Below the pieces are notes generated by a model. That model was given only the letters and a program-made list of their open reading frames with translations, ran no database searches and had not been told where the DNA came from. Positions 1 to 8,909 of a stretch of 64,000 bases of DNA are shown here, piece after piece. Both the position numbers and the translations under genes were made by a program. Numbering within the stretch: the stretch's first letter is position 1; each line of letters starts with the position of its first letter. The stretch comes from Paracoccus methylarcula (GTDB lineage: Bacteria; Pseudomonadota; Alphaproteobacteria; Rhodobacterales; Rhodobacteraceae): contig NZ_PXNQ02000003.1 of the NCBI RefSeq assembly GCF_003007735.2, forward strand, positions 248,001 through 312,000, written 5' to 3'.

Positions 1-695
1 CGAACGCGGGACACGGAAACCCCAAGCGCTTCCGCTGTCTGGTCGTTCAACCGCAGCGCATCCAGCGATTGCGCCAGGGCTGCGCAGGCTGCATATCCCA
101 GGATCAATGCCGGAAGACCGATCCCGAGAAGGCCGAGATCGCGATCCGCGAACCCTCCTGACAGCCAGAACAACAATGTTTCAAGCGCTGTTTCGTCCAG
201 CAGCAGAATGACCTGTGTCAGCGAGGTCAGAAGTGCGGCGATCGTCACCCCCGCCAGTAGCGTGGTATCGTTGCGCGTCAGCCCCCCAGAGGTGGCAGTC
301 ACGCTGAAGACCAGCCCCGTCGTCGCCAATGCGCCGGTAAATGCCAGCAGGCCGATCTGCGGTAATCCGATGCTTCCGAATGCGCTGATCCCCAGAGCAA
401 CCGCCAGCCCGGCGCCCGCATTGATACCGATCAGCCCCGGCTCGGCCAGTGGATTGCGGGTAACGATCTGGATCATCAGCCCGGAAAGCGCGAATCCCGC
501 GCCCGCGACCACCGCGATCAGCGTGCGGGGCAGGCGCAATGACCGGATGATGACCGCATCCGTGCCCTCACCATGATCCGCAAGGGCCGCCAACACCTCC
601 CCGGGTCCATAGAGACGCAGCCCCAGATGCAGGCTCGCGATCAGCGCCAGCGCCAGCGCCAGGGCCGCGATAAGAAGCAGTAGCGAACGTGTCAT
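1..695 (-). CDS. FecCD-family iron-chelate ABC permease (partial)
   Basis: Inner-membrane permease subunit of an iron(III)-siderophore or haem-type ABC importer; only the N-terminal 231 residues lie in the window and the gene continues past the left edge. It starts at ATG 695 with a hydrophobic leucine/alanine-rich first helix. The family hallmark is visible at about residues 52-85: LRLPRTL, then GAGFALSG and TRNPLAEPG. Several further hydrophobic segments follow, and the reading frame stays open to base 1. It is divergent from the binding-protein gene at 835, and a TonB receptor lies beyond that, so the three form one uptake module. Which chelate is carried cannot be told. Family assignment is secure. 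Confidence 0.9.
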   Translation of the reverse strand, partial: MTRSLLLLIAALALALALIASLHLGLRLYGPGEVLAALADHGEGTDAVIIRSLRLPRTLIAVVAGAGFALSGLMIQIVTRNPLAEPGLIGINAGAGLAVALGISAFGSIGLPQIGLLAFTGALATTGLVFSVTATSGGLTRNDTTLLAGVTIAALLTSLTQVILLLDETALETLLFWLSGGFADRDLGLLGIGLPALILGYAACAALAQSLDALRLNDQTAEALGVSVSRV

Positions 696-751
696 TCCGT
701 GATGATCCCGGCCCCGTTGACATTCGGGATCATTCGCCCGATGCCGGGCTC

Positions 752-766
752 AATAACCAAGTTATT
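752..766. promoter_or_regulatory. Short dyad between permease and binding-protein genes
   Basis: AATAAC-CAA-GTTATT is a perfect 6-bp inverted repeat in the only AT-rich patch of the 139-bp divergent gap between the permease start (695) and the binding-protein start (835). Its position suits an iron-responsive operator, but it does not match a Fur or Irr consensus I can state, so the assignment rests on symmetry and location only. Confidence 0.35.
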
Positions 767-834
767 TTGTCAACTGCAAGTGTTGCTGGATTCGCAGGCG
801 ATACATATGAGCACAGGCAATGAGGGACACAGGC

Positions 835-1749
835 ATGATGAAACCCGCGAAACTGCTCTGCTGCGCGATCGCGCTAAGCATCCTCACCATCGGGAACATG
901 GCCATGGCGCGCGAGGTGACCCATAGCCTGGGGACGGCCGAGGTGCCGGACGAGCCCCGGCGGGTCGTCGTTCTGACGAACGAGGGAACAGAGGCACTTC
1001 TGGCCCTGGGCGTAACCCCGATAGGCGCGGCGAGTTCCTGGAATGGTGATCCCTGGTGGGATCATATCGAGGATCGGATGGCCGATGTCACGCCGCTTGG
1101 CAATGAAAGCGCGGTCAACCTGGAATTGGTCGCCGCGCTGCAACCCGATCTCATCCTTGCGACCAGGCTGCGGCACGAGGCGATCTATCCTCAGTTGAGC
1201 GCCATCGCACCGACAGTCGTATCCGAACGCCTGCGCGGCGACTGGAAGGAGAATTTCCGCCTTTATGCCGAAGCACTGGGGAAGACCGAAGAGGCAGAGC
1301 GTGCGATCAGCGATTATGACGCCGAAGTCGCCGACCTGCGCGAGCGCCTTGGCGATCACCTGCAAGAGAAGGTCTCGGTCATCCGCTTCATGCCGGGCTA
1401 TATCCGCATCTATCAGTTGGACAGTTTTTCCGGTGTCGTGCTGAAGCAGCTCGGCTTCCATCGCCCCGAGAATCAGGATGTCGAGGAATTCTCGATCCAG
1501 GTCGGCACGGAAAGCATTCCCGACATGGATGGCGACCGGATATTTCACTTCACCTGGGATACCGGGAACGGCGACGGGCCGGACATGGCACATGACATCA
1601 TGTCCAACCCGCTTTGGCAGTCCCTGTCGGCGGTCTCGTCGGGCCGGGTCCATGCCGTCAGCGATGCCATCTGGAACACCGCAGGAGGAATCCTGGCGGC
1701 CCGCCTCATGCTGGCGGATATCGCCCGGATCTACGGAGTGGACCAGTAA
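835..1749 (+). CDS. Periplasmic iron-siderophore binding protein (FecB/TroA fold)
   Basis: Periplasmic solute-binding component of an iron-chelate ABC importer, 304 aa from ATG 835. An in-frame ATG at 820 exists, but GAGGG at 822-826 sits at normal spacing for 835 (or the adjacent ATG 838). A signal peptide is evident (MMKPAKLL, hydrophobic core, cleavage near AMA/RE). The mature part opens with the FecB-type pattern THSLGTAEVPDEPRRVVVL and carries LELVAALQPDLIL, a segment typical of the helical-backbone metal receptor fold. It is divergent from the FecCD permease and convergent with the receptor gene at 1799. No ATPase gene is seen here; it may lie left of the window. Confidence 0.9.
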   Translation: MMKPAKLLCCAIALSILTIGNMAMAREVTHSLGTAEVPDEPRRVVVLTNEGTEALLALGVTPIGAASSWNGDPWWDHIEDRMADVTPLGNESAVNLELVAALQPDLILATRLRHEAIYPQLSAIAPTVVSERLRGDWKENFRLYAEALGKTEEAERAISDYDAEVADLRERLGDHLQEKVSVIRFMPGYIRIYQLDSFSGVVLKQLGFHRPENQDVEEFSIQVGTESIPDMDGDRIFHFTWDTGNGDGPDMAHDIMSNPLWQSLSAVSSGRVHAVSDAIWNTAGGILAARLMLADIARIYGVDQ

Positions 1750-1752
1750 CGG

Positions 1753-1790
1753 GTCATCCCCGCCATGGGCCGATCCATGGCAGGGATGAC
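1753..1790. terminator. Bidirectional hairpin terminator
   Basis: GTCATCCC-C-GCCATGG pairs with CCATGGC-A-GGGATGAC around a six-base loop, just after the stop of the binding protein (1749) and just before the stop of the convergent receptor (1799). There is no long T tract, so termination may rely on stem strength. The convergent position supports the call. Confidence 0.7.
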
Positions 1791-1798
1791 AATCACGC

Positions 1799-4012
1799 TC
1801 ACCAGGTCATGTTATAGGTCACACGCGCCACGGTGCCCTGTGCGGCGACATGGCTGCTATTGGCGTTGTTGCGCAGGAGTTGCCCGAATACCGTGTGGTA
1901 TTGGTTGTTGAGAAGGTTCTCGATCCCGACGCTGAGCGTGCCTCTTTCCAGCTCGAACCGGTTGTAGAGATCCAGAACGGCATAATCCTCGACCTCGCGG
2001 CCACCGAAGCCGACACCATCCTCGAAGGCCGAATCCCGCCCGGCGGAATAAAGCACCTGAAGCCGCATATCCCACCAGGGTTTCGGGCTGTATTCCACGT
2101 AAGCCGTCAGCTTGAGAGGAGAGATGCGATAACTGTTCAGCGCGATGCTGTCGCCGGTCTCGGGGTTCTTGCCAGTGCCTTCCTGCAGGGTAAAGGTGCC
2201 GCCGAGGCGCAGCCGGTCATCGACCGTGTAATGCAATCCGCCTTCGATCCCGTAGATTTTCTCTTTCGTCCGGTCCTGCACAAGCGAGAAGTTTTCGACC
2301 AGGACACCTCCCAGGTCGGATTTGCTGTAGAATGCCGCGATATCGGCGCTCAGCCTGCTCCAGTTGCCGCGCATCCCGATCTCATAGGTATCGGTTATCC
2401 GAGGCGCCAGGTTGGAGTCGCCGACATTGAAGCCTTCTTCCGCCTGGCGCAATTGCACGCCGATATCGGGCAGCTCGAAGGCCTGCGAATAGCTTGCGTA
2501 AAGATCGACATTCTGCGTGGCGGCGTAAACCGCGCCAAGGTTGAAGGTCGTCTCGGAATAGTCGATCTCTCCGCCTTCGATGGCGTTTCCTTGCCCCAAT
2601 GTGGTGAAATCATCGTAAGAGGCATTCACCCAGTCATGCCGGACCCCCGCCCGCAGGGTGAGTTTCTCGGTCGGGAACAGCTCCATCTGGCCGAAGATGC
2701 CCGCGGATTTTGTCGTGAGCTCGGGCATGAAGGTGCGTTCGGGATCAATGACCACGAACTGCCTCCCACCCGAAGCATCGTAAGCCGCGCCGTCAAAGAC
2801 AGTCACCGGCATGCTGGTCTTTTCGTTCTTGATATCGGCGCCCCAGATGAGATTGGCACCATGTGCCGCCAGCCCGTTGACAGGGGTGTTGAACGTGACC
2901 TGACCGCCATAGGTCTCGGATTCAAGGAAAGACTGGGCGAGCGCGTTCCAACCGCCATAGGGCCGTCCGTCGAATGGCGCGAAGCGGGTGCTGTAATCGC
3001 GATAGTAAAGCCTTGCATCGACCTTGCCACCCCAGAGATCTTCCTTGCTGTAGCTTAGGTTGAGAACCAGGTTCTCGCGGCTGGTCTGGTCGGCCAGTTC
3101 CAGCCCTTCGAGCGCGCGCGCCTTGGCATCGCCCGGCGGCAGAGCATCCACGGCCGGGTCCGAGATGAAATCCGTATCCTGTTCGGCATCCAGGTAATTG
3201 ACCGCAAACTGCAGCCGCTGATCGCCGAAATTATAGCCGAGCTTGCCCATCAGATCGACCGTCCCGGTATCCGACAGATCGCCTTGGCTTGGCTCGGGCG
3301 GGATCCGGTCGCCGTCGCCGTCGAAAAAGCCCCGCGTCTGCTCGCGCGAGAAGGACAGGACGTAATCCATGTTGCCCCGCGTCCCGCTGACCTTCTGGGT
3401 GATCCGCCCCGATAGCGCATCGCTTCCGAAATTCGACAGGCTGGTTGCGGCGCCGATTGTCGTTTCGAACTCCAAGGGCCTGTCGCTGGCCTGCAGGGTA
3501 TTGATATAGATGATCCCGCCAGCCGCACCGCCGCCATAGATGGCGCTGCCGCCATGCACGACCTCTATGCTATCGATATTCGAGGGAGAGATGTTGAACA
3601 GATCACGTGACACGTCGCGGCTTGTTCCCATCGGCACGCCATCGATGATCACCTGCACATTCCTGCCACGTAATGTCTGGCCGTAATTGGTCAGCGTCTG
3701 GCTGGCCGTCGCCATCCCCGGAACCATGCGCTCAAGCAGTTCGGCGGTAGAGCCGACCGTTTCCTGTTGCTGGCTGATATCGTCGCGGTCGATGACCGTG
3801 ACATATCGGGACTTCGTGTCCAACGCCCCTTCGCGCGACGCGGTGAGGACGATCGGATCAAGAAGGATCGGGGCTCCGGCATCCTGTGCGCCGGCCGTGC
3901 CGGTCGACAGGGCCCAGGCCGAGGCGGAAGCAGCAAGTCCATGCATGACCACCCGCCCGAGACTGCCGTGCGAGCTGTTGAACATGGGGAATGCGGGCTT
4001 TGGGTGTTTCAT
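1799..4012 (-). CDS. TonB-dependent siderophore receptor
   Basis: Outer-membrane gated channel for a ferric chelate, 737 aa from ATG 4012. An upstream in-frame ATG at 4081 would add 23 residues ahead of the signal peptide and is unlikely. After the signal region (GLAASASAWALSTGTAGAQ) comes a TonB-box-like stretch (DPIVLTAS). The plug domain has IDGVPMG and IEVVHGGSAIYGGGAAGGIIYI, the usual plug motif. The rest is repetitive beta-barrel sequence ending in an aromatic residue (YNMTW), as expected for BAM-inserted proteins. It belongs with the FecCD and FecB genes to its left. The weak AAAGA upstream of 4012 is the only ribosome-binding candidate. Confidence 0.93.
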   Translation of the reverse strand: MKHPKPAFPMFNSSHGSLGRVVMHGLAASASAWALSTGTAGAQDAGAPILLDPIVLTASREGALDTKSRYVTVIDRDDISQQQETVGSTAELLERMVPGMATASQTLTNYGQTLRGRNVQVIIDGVPMGTSRDVSRDLFNISPSNIDSIEVVHGGSAIYGGGAAGGIIYINTLQASDRPLEFETTIGAATSLSNFGSDALSGRITQKVSGTRGNMDYVLSFSREQTRGFFDGDGDRIPPEPSQGDLSDTGTVDLMGKLGYNFGDQRLQFAVNYLDAEQDTDFISDPAVDALPPGDAKARALEGLELADQTSRENLVLNLSYSKEDLWGGKVDARLYYRDYSTRFAPFDGRPYGGWNALAQSFLESETYGGQVTFNTPVNGLAAHGANLIWGADIKNEKTSMPVTVFDGAAYDASGGRQFVVIDPERTFMPELTTKSAGIFGQMELFPTEKLTLRAGVRHDWVNASYDDFTTLGQGNAIEGGEIDYSETTFNLGAVYAATQNVDLYASYSQAFELPDIGVQLRQAEEGFNVGDSNLAPRITDTYEIGMRGNWSRLSADIAAFYSKSDLGGVLVENFSLVQDRTKEKIYGIEGGLHYTVDDRLRLGGTFTLQEGTGKNPETGDSIALNSYRISPLKLTAYVEYSPKPWWDMRLQVLYSAGRDSAFEDGVGFGGREVEDYAVLDLYNRFELERGTLSVGIENLLNNQYHTVFGQLLRNNANSSHVAAQGTVARVTYNMTW

Positions 4013-4139
4013 GCTGATCTTTCGAGCGAATAATTCCGAGTGTTTAAATCGGATAAATGGAAGGCTCGCTCGAATCAACACGATGACCCAAGGTCAACTG
4101 TGCCGTGTTACGCAAACCCCACAGTGAAATGCCCCATCG

Positions 4140-4393
4140 TCAGTCCATCTCCCATGTCATCGACATCGATCCGTCAAGTTCACGACAGGCTCCACAGGCA
4201 CGGAAACTCTCGATGCGATCAAGGATGGACATCTGTCTACGGGCTTTTGCGCGCTTGCCGGTATCGGGGAAGTCCCGGCGGAAACCGTAGCTGACGATTT
4301 GGCCTCGACCCCGACGATCTCTCCGCGCCGGTTCTCCAACCCGATATCGACCTTATCCCAGCCCTTGTCGCGAGAATGCGGGAACGAATATCT
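4140..4393 (-). pseudogene. Decayed C-terminal fragment of a DUF4143 AAA-type ATPase
   Basis: The minus strand from 4393 reads HSRDKGWDKVDIGLENRRG and EIVGVEAKSSATVS, which closely follows the conserved C-terminal nuclease-like segment of DUF4143 proteins (HYRDxxGxEVDxVIE...GxIVGIEVKASATV). After about 4280 the reading frame must be changed to continue (DFPDTGKRAKAR..., then FRACGACRELDGSMSM, which resembles the family's FRAGVVLYDG ending) before a stop at 4140. No ATPase domain is present upstream, so only a frameshifted tail survives. The rest of the 428-bp gap between 4013 and 4440 (receptor promoter side and downstream of the amidohydrolase) holds nothing else I recognise. Confidence 0.55.
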
Positions 4394-4440
4394 CTGATCG
4401 CTTCGGGATGCGATGTCACCGAAGCCCGAAGACCTTCCTG

Positions 4441-5736
4441 TCAGTCACAGCTTTCGCCGATATGGCGATTTTCTGGCTGTGAACCGGAACAGGTCTCAAA
4501 CTTGGCGGCAAATGTCGATATGGCTTTCCCCTTGGCCATGACGCGCAGGTCTTGCGAGCCACCAGCGACCAGGGTCTCGACATCCTCGCTACGGGCAATC
4601 AGGAAATCCGCCGGTGCGCCCTGCCGGATCCCATGGTTATCCAGCCCCATCAGCCTGGCGGGGATATCGGTAATCATGGAATAGGCGAGTGGCAACTCGT
4701 CGCCCTTGAGATGTCCCGCCAGCAAGGTCCAGCGTGCGATTTCAAGCATGTCGCCGGAACCCGTGGGAACGAAGGGATCCTGGATATTGTCCGAGGCGGT
4801 CGCGATCGGAACCCCCGCACGGGCCAGTTCGGCGACGCGGGTCAGGCCGCGCGGCGGCATGATGTCCTGATCGCGCCCCTGCAGATAGAGATTCGCCGCA
4901 GGCAGTGTCACCACCCCCAGATCCAGTTCGAGGATTTCTGCCATGATCGCTTCGAACCTGTCACGCGGCAAAGCGCTGAGAACCGAGGCATGGCTCAATA
5001 CCGTGCGTCCCTGCAAGCCGAACCTCCGCACGCGCTCGAAAACATTCGCGAACAGGGGCCGCGTGGGATCGAGATGCTCGTCCAGATGCAAATCGACCGG
5101 AAGATCGTGACGGGCGGCGGCTTCGAACAGGATATCGAGATATTGGTCGGGGTCCTCGGCGACGGCAGGCGTGCCGCCCACGGCATCCGCATGTTCAACG
5201 GCCCGGTCTATATTCGTGCGGAGCCAGTCGAGATCCTGCCCCGGATGCGGGGTCATGAAGGCGACAAGCTGTATCCGGACCCGGCCGGCCCAACCCTTTC
5301 GCAGTTCCGTCAGGGCCTCCATCCCGCTGAAACCGGCATCCTTGTCTACATTGACATGACTGCGGATCGCGGTGGTTCCGTGCAACAGGCATTGAGCGAC
5401 GGTTTTCGAGGCGCGATTATGCACATCCTCGGGCGTGGCAGTTCGGGCATATTTCGCAAATGCCTCGCGTGCACCCTGCAACGTGCCGGACGGATTGGGC
5501 GCGAACCTGAGCACACCGGTCTTGTCGAGATGCTGATGCGCATCGATGAATCCCGGAGAGATGATGCATCCGGCCGCGTCGATCACTTCGACGCCCGCAT
5601 CGGGTGCGATCTTCGGGGCGATATTGCTGATATGGCCGTCACTGCCAATCAGGATATCGGCGTTTTGCAACATGCCGCGACCGGTTGAAATCTTACCGCC
5701 TTTGACCAGACGGGGGGCGGATTGCATCTTTGTCAT
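4441..5736 (-). CDS. Cytosine-deaminase-like metal-dependent amidohydrolase
   Basis: Predicted cytosolic hydrolase of the CodA/AtzC branch of the amidohydrolase superfamily, 431 aa from ATG 5736 (AGAGG six bases upstream). Metal ligands are visible as HxH in FIDAHQHLDKT (about residue 67), His in DLHLDEHLD, His in LSHAS, and Asp in ASDNIQDPF. The string DNIQDPFVPTGSGDML mirrors the CodA signature HDDVxDPWYPLG-xxML. The N-terminal and C-terminal beta-sandwich parts are also present (DAAGCIISPGFIDAH; RQGAPADFLIA). It is the last gene of an operon with UbiD-like, UbiX and COG0523 genes, so its substrate is probably an amide or imine ring formed in that pathway. The exact substrate is not determinable. 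Confidence 0.88.
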   Translation of the reverse strand: MTKMQSAPRLVKGGKISTGRGMLQNADILIGSDGHISNIAPKIAPDAGVEVIDAAGCIISPGFIDAHQHLDKTGVLRFAPNPSGTLQGAREAFAKYARTATPEDVHNRASKTVAQCLLHGTTAIRSHVNVDKDAGFSGMEALTELRKGWAGRVRIQLVAFMTPHPGQDLDWLRTNIDRAVEHADAVGGTPAVAEDPDQYLDILFEAAARHDLPVDLHLDEHLDPTRPLFANVFERVRRFGLQGRTVLSHASVLSALPRDRFEAIMAEILELDLGVVTLPAANLYLQGRDQDIMPPRGLTRVAELARAGVPIATASDNIQDPFVPTGSGDMLEIARWTLLAGHLKGDELPLAYSMITDIPARLMGLDNHGIRQGAPADFLIARSEDVETLVAGGSQDLRVMAKGKAISTFAAKFETCSGSQPENRHIGESCD

Positions 5737-5811
5737 CAAGAACCTCTTCGGTCGGATTGTTCGAGCTGCGTCGCGGCGGGACTACAGCCCGCCACGGCGC
5801 AGCCCCTTTTG

Positions 5812-6849
5812 TCAGGCAGCGGCAAGGCAGCCGGTCAGTTGCGCCTGCAACGCCTCGCGGTTCAGGTTGCGCCCGATAAAGACCATTCGATTGCATCGCG
5901 GCTCATCCGCCCATGGATGGTTGGGCCGGAACTCGATCTGGTCATGCACGCCATGCAGCACATAGCAGTAATCGTCATCCTTGATCGAGAAGATCCCCTT
6001 CATGCGGAACAGGTCCCGGTTATCCTGTTTCCTGATGTCCTGCACCCACCGCAGGATGGCCTGCACATCCATGTGACCGGACAATTCGATCCCGACCGAA
6101 GTGACCGAGGCGTCATGGCTGTGATCCGCTTTCTTCTCCCACGGAGCCGGATGACGATGATGGTGATCGTGAGAATCCAGATCGATTTCCGCCGCCATCT
6201 TGCGATTGCGATCAAAGGCGGCGAGGCCGAGAATACGCTTCAGGTCGATCTGCGCATAGCTGGACTGCACGATTTCGGCGGTTTCGTTCAGCCTTGCGAT
6301 CCGTCCGGTCACATTCCCGACCTCGTCTTCGGTGACAAGATCGATCTTGTTCAGCACGATCCGGTCGGCACACACGATCTGATCCACGGCCTGATTGTCC
6401 AGCGCGTCGATATCCGCATCGTCCAGATGCTGCATGATATGCTTGGAATCCACCAGCGTGATGACCCCGTCCAGATTGGTTTCCTCACGGATCGGATCGT
6501 CGAGGAAAAAGGTCTGAGCCACAGGATAGGGATCGGCCAGGCCGCTGGTTTCGATGATGATATGATCCAGCCGGTCGGGACGTTCCAGAAGCTGCCGGAT
6601 AACCCGCAACAGATCCTCACGCGCTTCCGCGACGCAGCAGACGCAACCATTGGTCATCTCGAAGATCTCTTCGGTGCTGCCGACAACCAGACCGCCATCG
6701 ATGCCGATCTCTCCGAACTCATTCTCGATCACGGCAATCTTCATGCCGTGATTTTCCTTGAGGATATAATTCAGCAAGGTCGTCTTGCCCGATCCCAGGA
6801 ACCCCGTCAGCACCGTGACCGGAATCTTGTCCTTGACCGAATTCTGCAT
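5812..6849 (-). CDS. COG0523 (CobW/ZNG1-type) metallochaperone GTPase
   Basis: GTP-dependent metal-delivery protein, 345 aa. Features in order: Walker [10 protein letters not shown] near residue 16, the hallmark metal-binding GCVCC near residue 69, an ETSGLADP segment, the G4 motif NKID, and a histidine-rich linker ([10 protein letters not shown]... HSHD) before the CobW C-terminal domain. The His-rich linker points to zinc or a similar transition metal. It lies 22 bp after ubiX and 72 bp before the amidohydrolase gene on the same strand. This suggests that it loads metal into that amidohydrolase rather than acting in cobalamin synthesis, because no cob gene is nearby. The family is certain; the client is inferred. 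Confidence 0.92.
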   Translation of the reverse strand: MQNSVKDKIPVTVLTGFLGSGKTTLLNYILKENHGMKIAVIENEFGEIGIDGGLVVGSTEEIFEMTNGCVCCVAEAREDLLRVIRQLLERPDRLDHIIIETSGLADPYPVAQTFFLDDPIREETNLDGVITLVDSKHIMQHLDDADIDALDNQAVDQIVCADRIVLNKIDLVTEDEVGNVTGRIARLNETAEIVQSSYAQIDLKRILGLAAFDRNRKMAAEIDLDSHDHHHRHPAPWEKKADHSHDASVTSVGIELSGHMDVQAILRWVQDIRKQDNRDLFRMKGIFSIKDDDYCYVLHGVHDQIEFRPNHPWADEPRCNRMVFIGRNLNREALQAQLTGCLAAA

Positions 6850-6871
6850 GATTACTCTCCCTTCGATGAAA

Positions 6872-7465
6872 TTACGGTGTCTTGACCCAGCGGCGGACTT
6901 TCCCCGAGTTCAGGTCGAACAGGTCCAGCACACGGCCAAGACTGTGATCGACCATCTCCGCGATGCTGGATGGTTTGGCGTAAAAGGCGGGCACGGGCGG
7001 CGCGATGATGGCGCCCATTTGGGTGACCGTCAGCATATTGCTCAGATGGCTTTGCGTCAGCGGCGTCTCGCGGGCCATCAGCACCAGCTTGCGCCGCTCT
7101 TTCAAGGTGACCTCGGCCGCGCGGCTGATAAGGCCGGATGTCACACCCTGTGCGATCTCGGCCAGCGTTTTCATCGAGCAAGGGGCGACGATCATTCCCA
7201 TGGTCCTGAATGAACCGCTGGAGATGCTCGCCGCGACATCGTCGGCGCGGTAAAGGTAATCCGAACGCGCCTCGATATCCGACAGCTTGTGATCGGTTTC
7301 GTGCTGCATGGTCAGCAATGCCGCCCGGCTCACGACGACATGGGTTTCGACATGCAGTTCACGAAGTATCTCCAGCAGCCGCAGCCCATAGACAAAGCCC
7401 GAGGCCCCGCTGATGCCCACCGCCATGCGGGGCGGGTGGTCAGGCCGGGGAATGGCGGCGTTCAT
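6872..7465 (-). CDS. ubiX: UbiX-family flavin prenyltransferase
   Basis: Makes prenylated FMN, the cofactor of UbiD-type decarboxylases, from FMN and dimethylallyl phosphate. The protein has 197 aa, normal for the family. The N-terminal Rossmann-like signature [18 protein letters not shown] and the later [12 protein letters not shown] and [17 protein letters not shown] segments are diagnostic. Its ATG overlaps the stop of the UbiD-like gene by four bases (ATGA), so the two are translated together. The pairing implies that the neighbouring decarboxylase needs its own prFMN supply. A housekeeping copy may exist elsewhere. Confidence 0.95.
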   Translation of the reverse strand: MNAAIPRPDHPPRMAVGISGASGFVYGLRLLEILRELHVETHVVVSRAALLTMQHETDHKLSDIEARSDYLYRADDVAASISSGSFRTMGMIVAPCSMKTLAEIAQGVTSGLISRAAEVTLKERRKLVLMARETPLTQSHLSNMLTVTQMGAIIAPPVPAFYAKPSSIAEMVDHSLGRVLDLFDLNSGKVRRWVKTP

Positions 7466-8844
7466 TTGCGGCTCCCGGTCAGATCACGAAGGATTGCCTG
7501 CGCCAGCTTTTGTGCCTGAAGGCTGATCGTCGCGCGGGTGCCGTGGAAATCCGGGCCCCTCGTGGCGTCCAGAGCCAGCCGGGAGGTCGTGCCGTCGGCG
7601 CTTGACGACGGGTCCAGCGGGCTTCCCGGCAATCCGTCGATCATGAATAGATCACGATGCGGCTGGAAATGCGTGGCCATCGCCCAGAGAACCTGGCTGT
7701 CCTGGGAGACATCGACATCCTCATCCACCGCGATCACGGTTTTCAGATAGGGATCCCAGCCCAGAAGCCCCAGCATCACCTGACGCGCCTCGCCGGGGCG
7801 GCTTTGCCTGAGTGCAACATAGCAATGGAAATGCGTGCCCGAGGTCGGATAATGCAGTTGCGTCACCGCCGGAAAGCGGGCTTTCAGCTTTTCGAACATC
7901 TCGGCCTCGCGCGGCAGGCGGGCAAGGTTCAGATGTTCGGCGGTCGCGCCCCCTACCACATCAAGCAACCATGGCTCGCGCTTGCGCATGATCGTCGAGA
8001 CATGGAACAGCGTGTTGGTCGAACGGTCCGAGGAATAACCCGAAAATTCGCCGAACGGTCCCTCGGCCACATGCGCCTCGGGATCCAGATGTCCCTCCAG
8101 AACGAATTCGGCGGCTGCGGGAACCCCGATACCATGGCGCGGGGTGCGGACCAGTTCCAGCGGCGCCTGCATCAGCGCACCTGCAACAGCGCGCTCGTCC
8201 ACGCCGTAAGCCACACGCGCAGATGCCGCCAGCATGAACAGAGGATGTGCCCCCACCACCATGGCAACCGGAAGAGGCCGGCCGGCTTCGCGTGCGTTCT
8301 GATACATGCGCCACAAATGACCGCGCGAATGCAGGCTTGTCGCCAGCGCATTCCGGGCATGGCGCATCGAACGGTGATAGCTCAGATTGGAAATGCCGGT
8401 CTCGGGATCGGTGGCGACGATGATCGCATTGGTGACATAGGGGCCGCGGTCGCTGTCGAAATGCCGGATCATCGGCAGGTCTTCCAGATCGACTTCGTCA
8501 CCTTCGTCGATCACCTGACAGACCGGACCGTCATCGACATATACCGGTTCTATCGGCGCATTTGCGCGGCGTTGATATTCGGCATGCAGGTTCCCGGGAT
8601 CGGTGCCGAGAATACGGGCGATGCGGTCGCGCGACGCGAAGATATTGGTCACAAGCGGCCATGCGCTGCCCGGCACCTGATCGCAGAACAGCATTGGCGC
8701 GCGGTTCTGTGCTGCCAGCGCCTCGACCAGTGCTGTGACCTCCTGTCCGTCATCCAGCTGGGCCGGGACATGCAGGATGTCATCGGGAAAGCTGTCGCGG
8801 TAATTCCGGGCGAAGGTCTGGAAGTCCTGGTGATCGGTGGTCAT
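7462..8844 (-). CDS. UbiD-family prenyl-FMN decarboxylase
   Basis: Reversible (de)carboxylase of an aromatic, heteroaromatic or alpha,beta-unsaturated acid, 460 aa. The substrate- and prFMN-binding glutamates lie in EGPFGEFSGY. The preceding stretch (GHLWRMYQNAREAGRPLPVAMVVGAHPLFMLAA) is typical of the family, and the C-terminal part (LGWDPYLKTVIAVDEDVDV) is also recognisable. It heads a minus-strand operon with ubiX, a COG0523 GTPase and a cytosine-deaminase-like hydrolase. A terminator at 8864-8903 separates it from the COG2159 genes upstream. Ubiquinone synthesis is unlikely given the catabolic neighbours. I cannot name the substrate. Confidence 0.93.
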   Translation of the reverse strand: MTTDHQDFQTFARNYRDSFPDDILHVPAQLDDGQEVTALVEALAAQNRAPMLFCDQVPGSAWPLVTNIFASRDRIARILGTDPGNLHAEYQRRANAPIEPVYVDDGPVCQVIDEGDEVDLEDLPMIRHFDSDRGPYVTNAIIVATDPETGISNLSYHRSMRHARNALATSLHSRGHLWRMYQNAREAGRPLPVAMVVGAHPLFMLAASARVAYGVDERAVAGALMQAPLELVRTPRHGIGVPAAAEFVLEGHLDPEAHVAEGPFGEFSGYSSDRSTNTLFHVSTIMRKREPWLLDVVGGATAEHLNLARLPREAEMFEKLKARFPAVTQLHYPTSGTHFHCYVALRQSRPGEARQVMLGLLGWDPYLKTVIAVDEDVDVSQDSQVLWAMATHFQPHRDLFMIDGLPGSPLDPSSSADGTTSRLALDATRGPDFHGTRATISLQAQKLAQAILRDLTGSRK

Positions 8845-8863
8845 GGCGTAGCTATCCCCGATG

Positions 8864-8903
8864 GGCGAGAAAAAGAAGGTGCGGGGTTGAGGAGCCCCGC
8901 ACC
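8864..8903 (-). terminator. Rho-independent terminator after the COG2159 pair
   Basis: On the minus strand GGTGCGGGG (8895-8903) pairs perfectly over nine bases with CCCCGCACC (8878-8886) around an eight-base loop, and is followed by CTTCTTTTTCTC. It lies between the stop of the second amidohydrolase (8910) and the start of ubiD (8844), so these are separate transcription units or are partly uncoupled. Confidence 0.8.
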
Positions 8904-8909
8904 CCGGCC

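Noticed and set aside
1850..3058. Long plus-strand open frame of 402 codons
   Set aside because: It is antisense to the TonB receptor, lacks any family motif and ribosome-binding site, and exists because high GC content suppresses stops in the shadow frame. The same applies to 4552-5688, 7657-8919, 9852-10886 and 49231-51156.
7462..8844. Ubiquinone-biosynthetic UbiD
   Set aside because: The gene is in an operon with ubiX, a metallochaperone and a catabolic amidohydrolase, with no ubi genes nearby; a catabolic decarboxylase is more likely.
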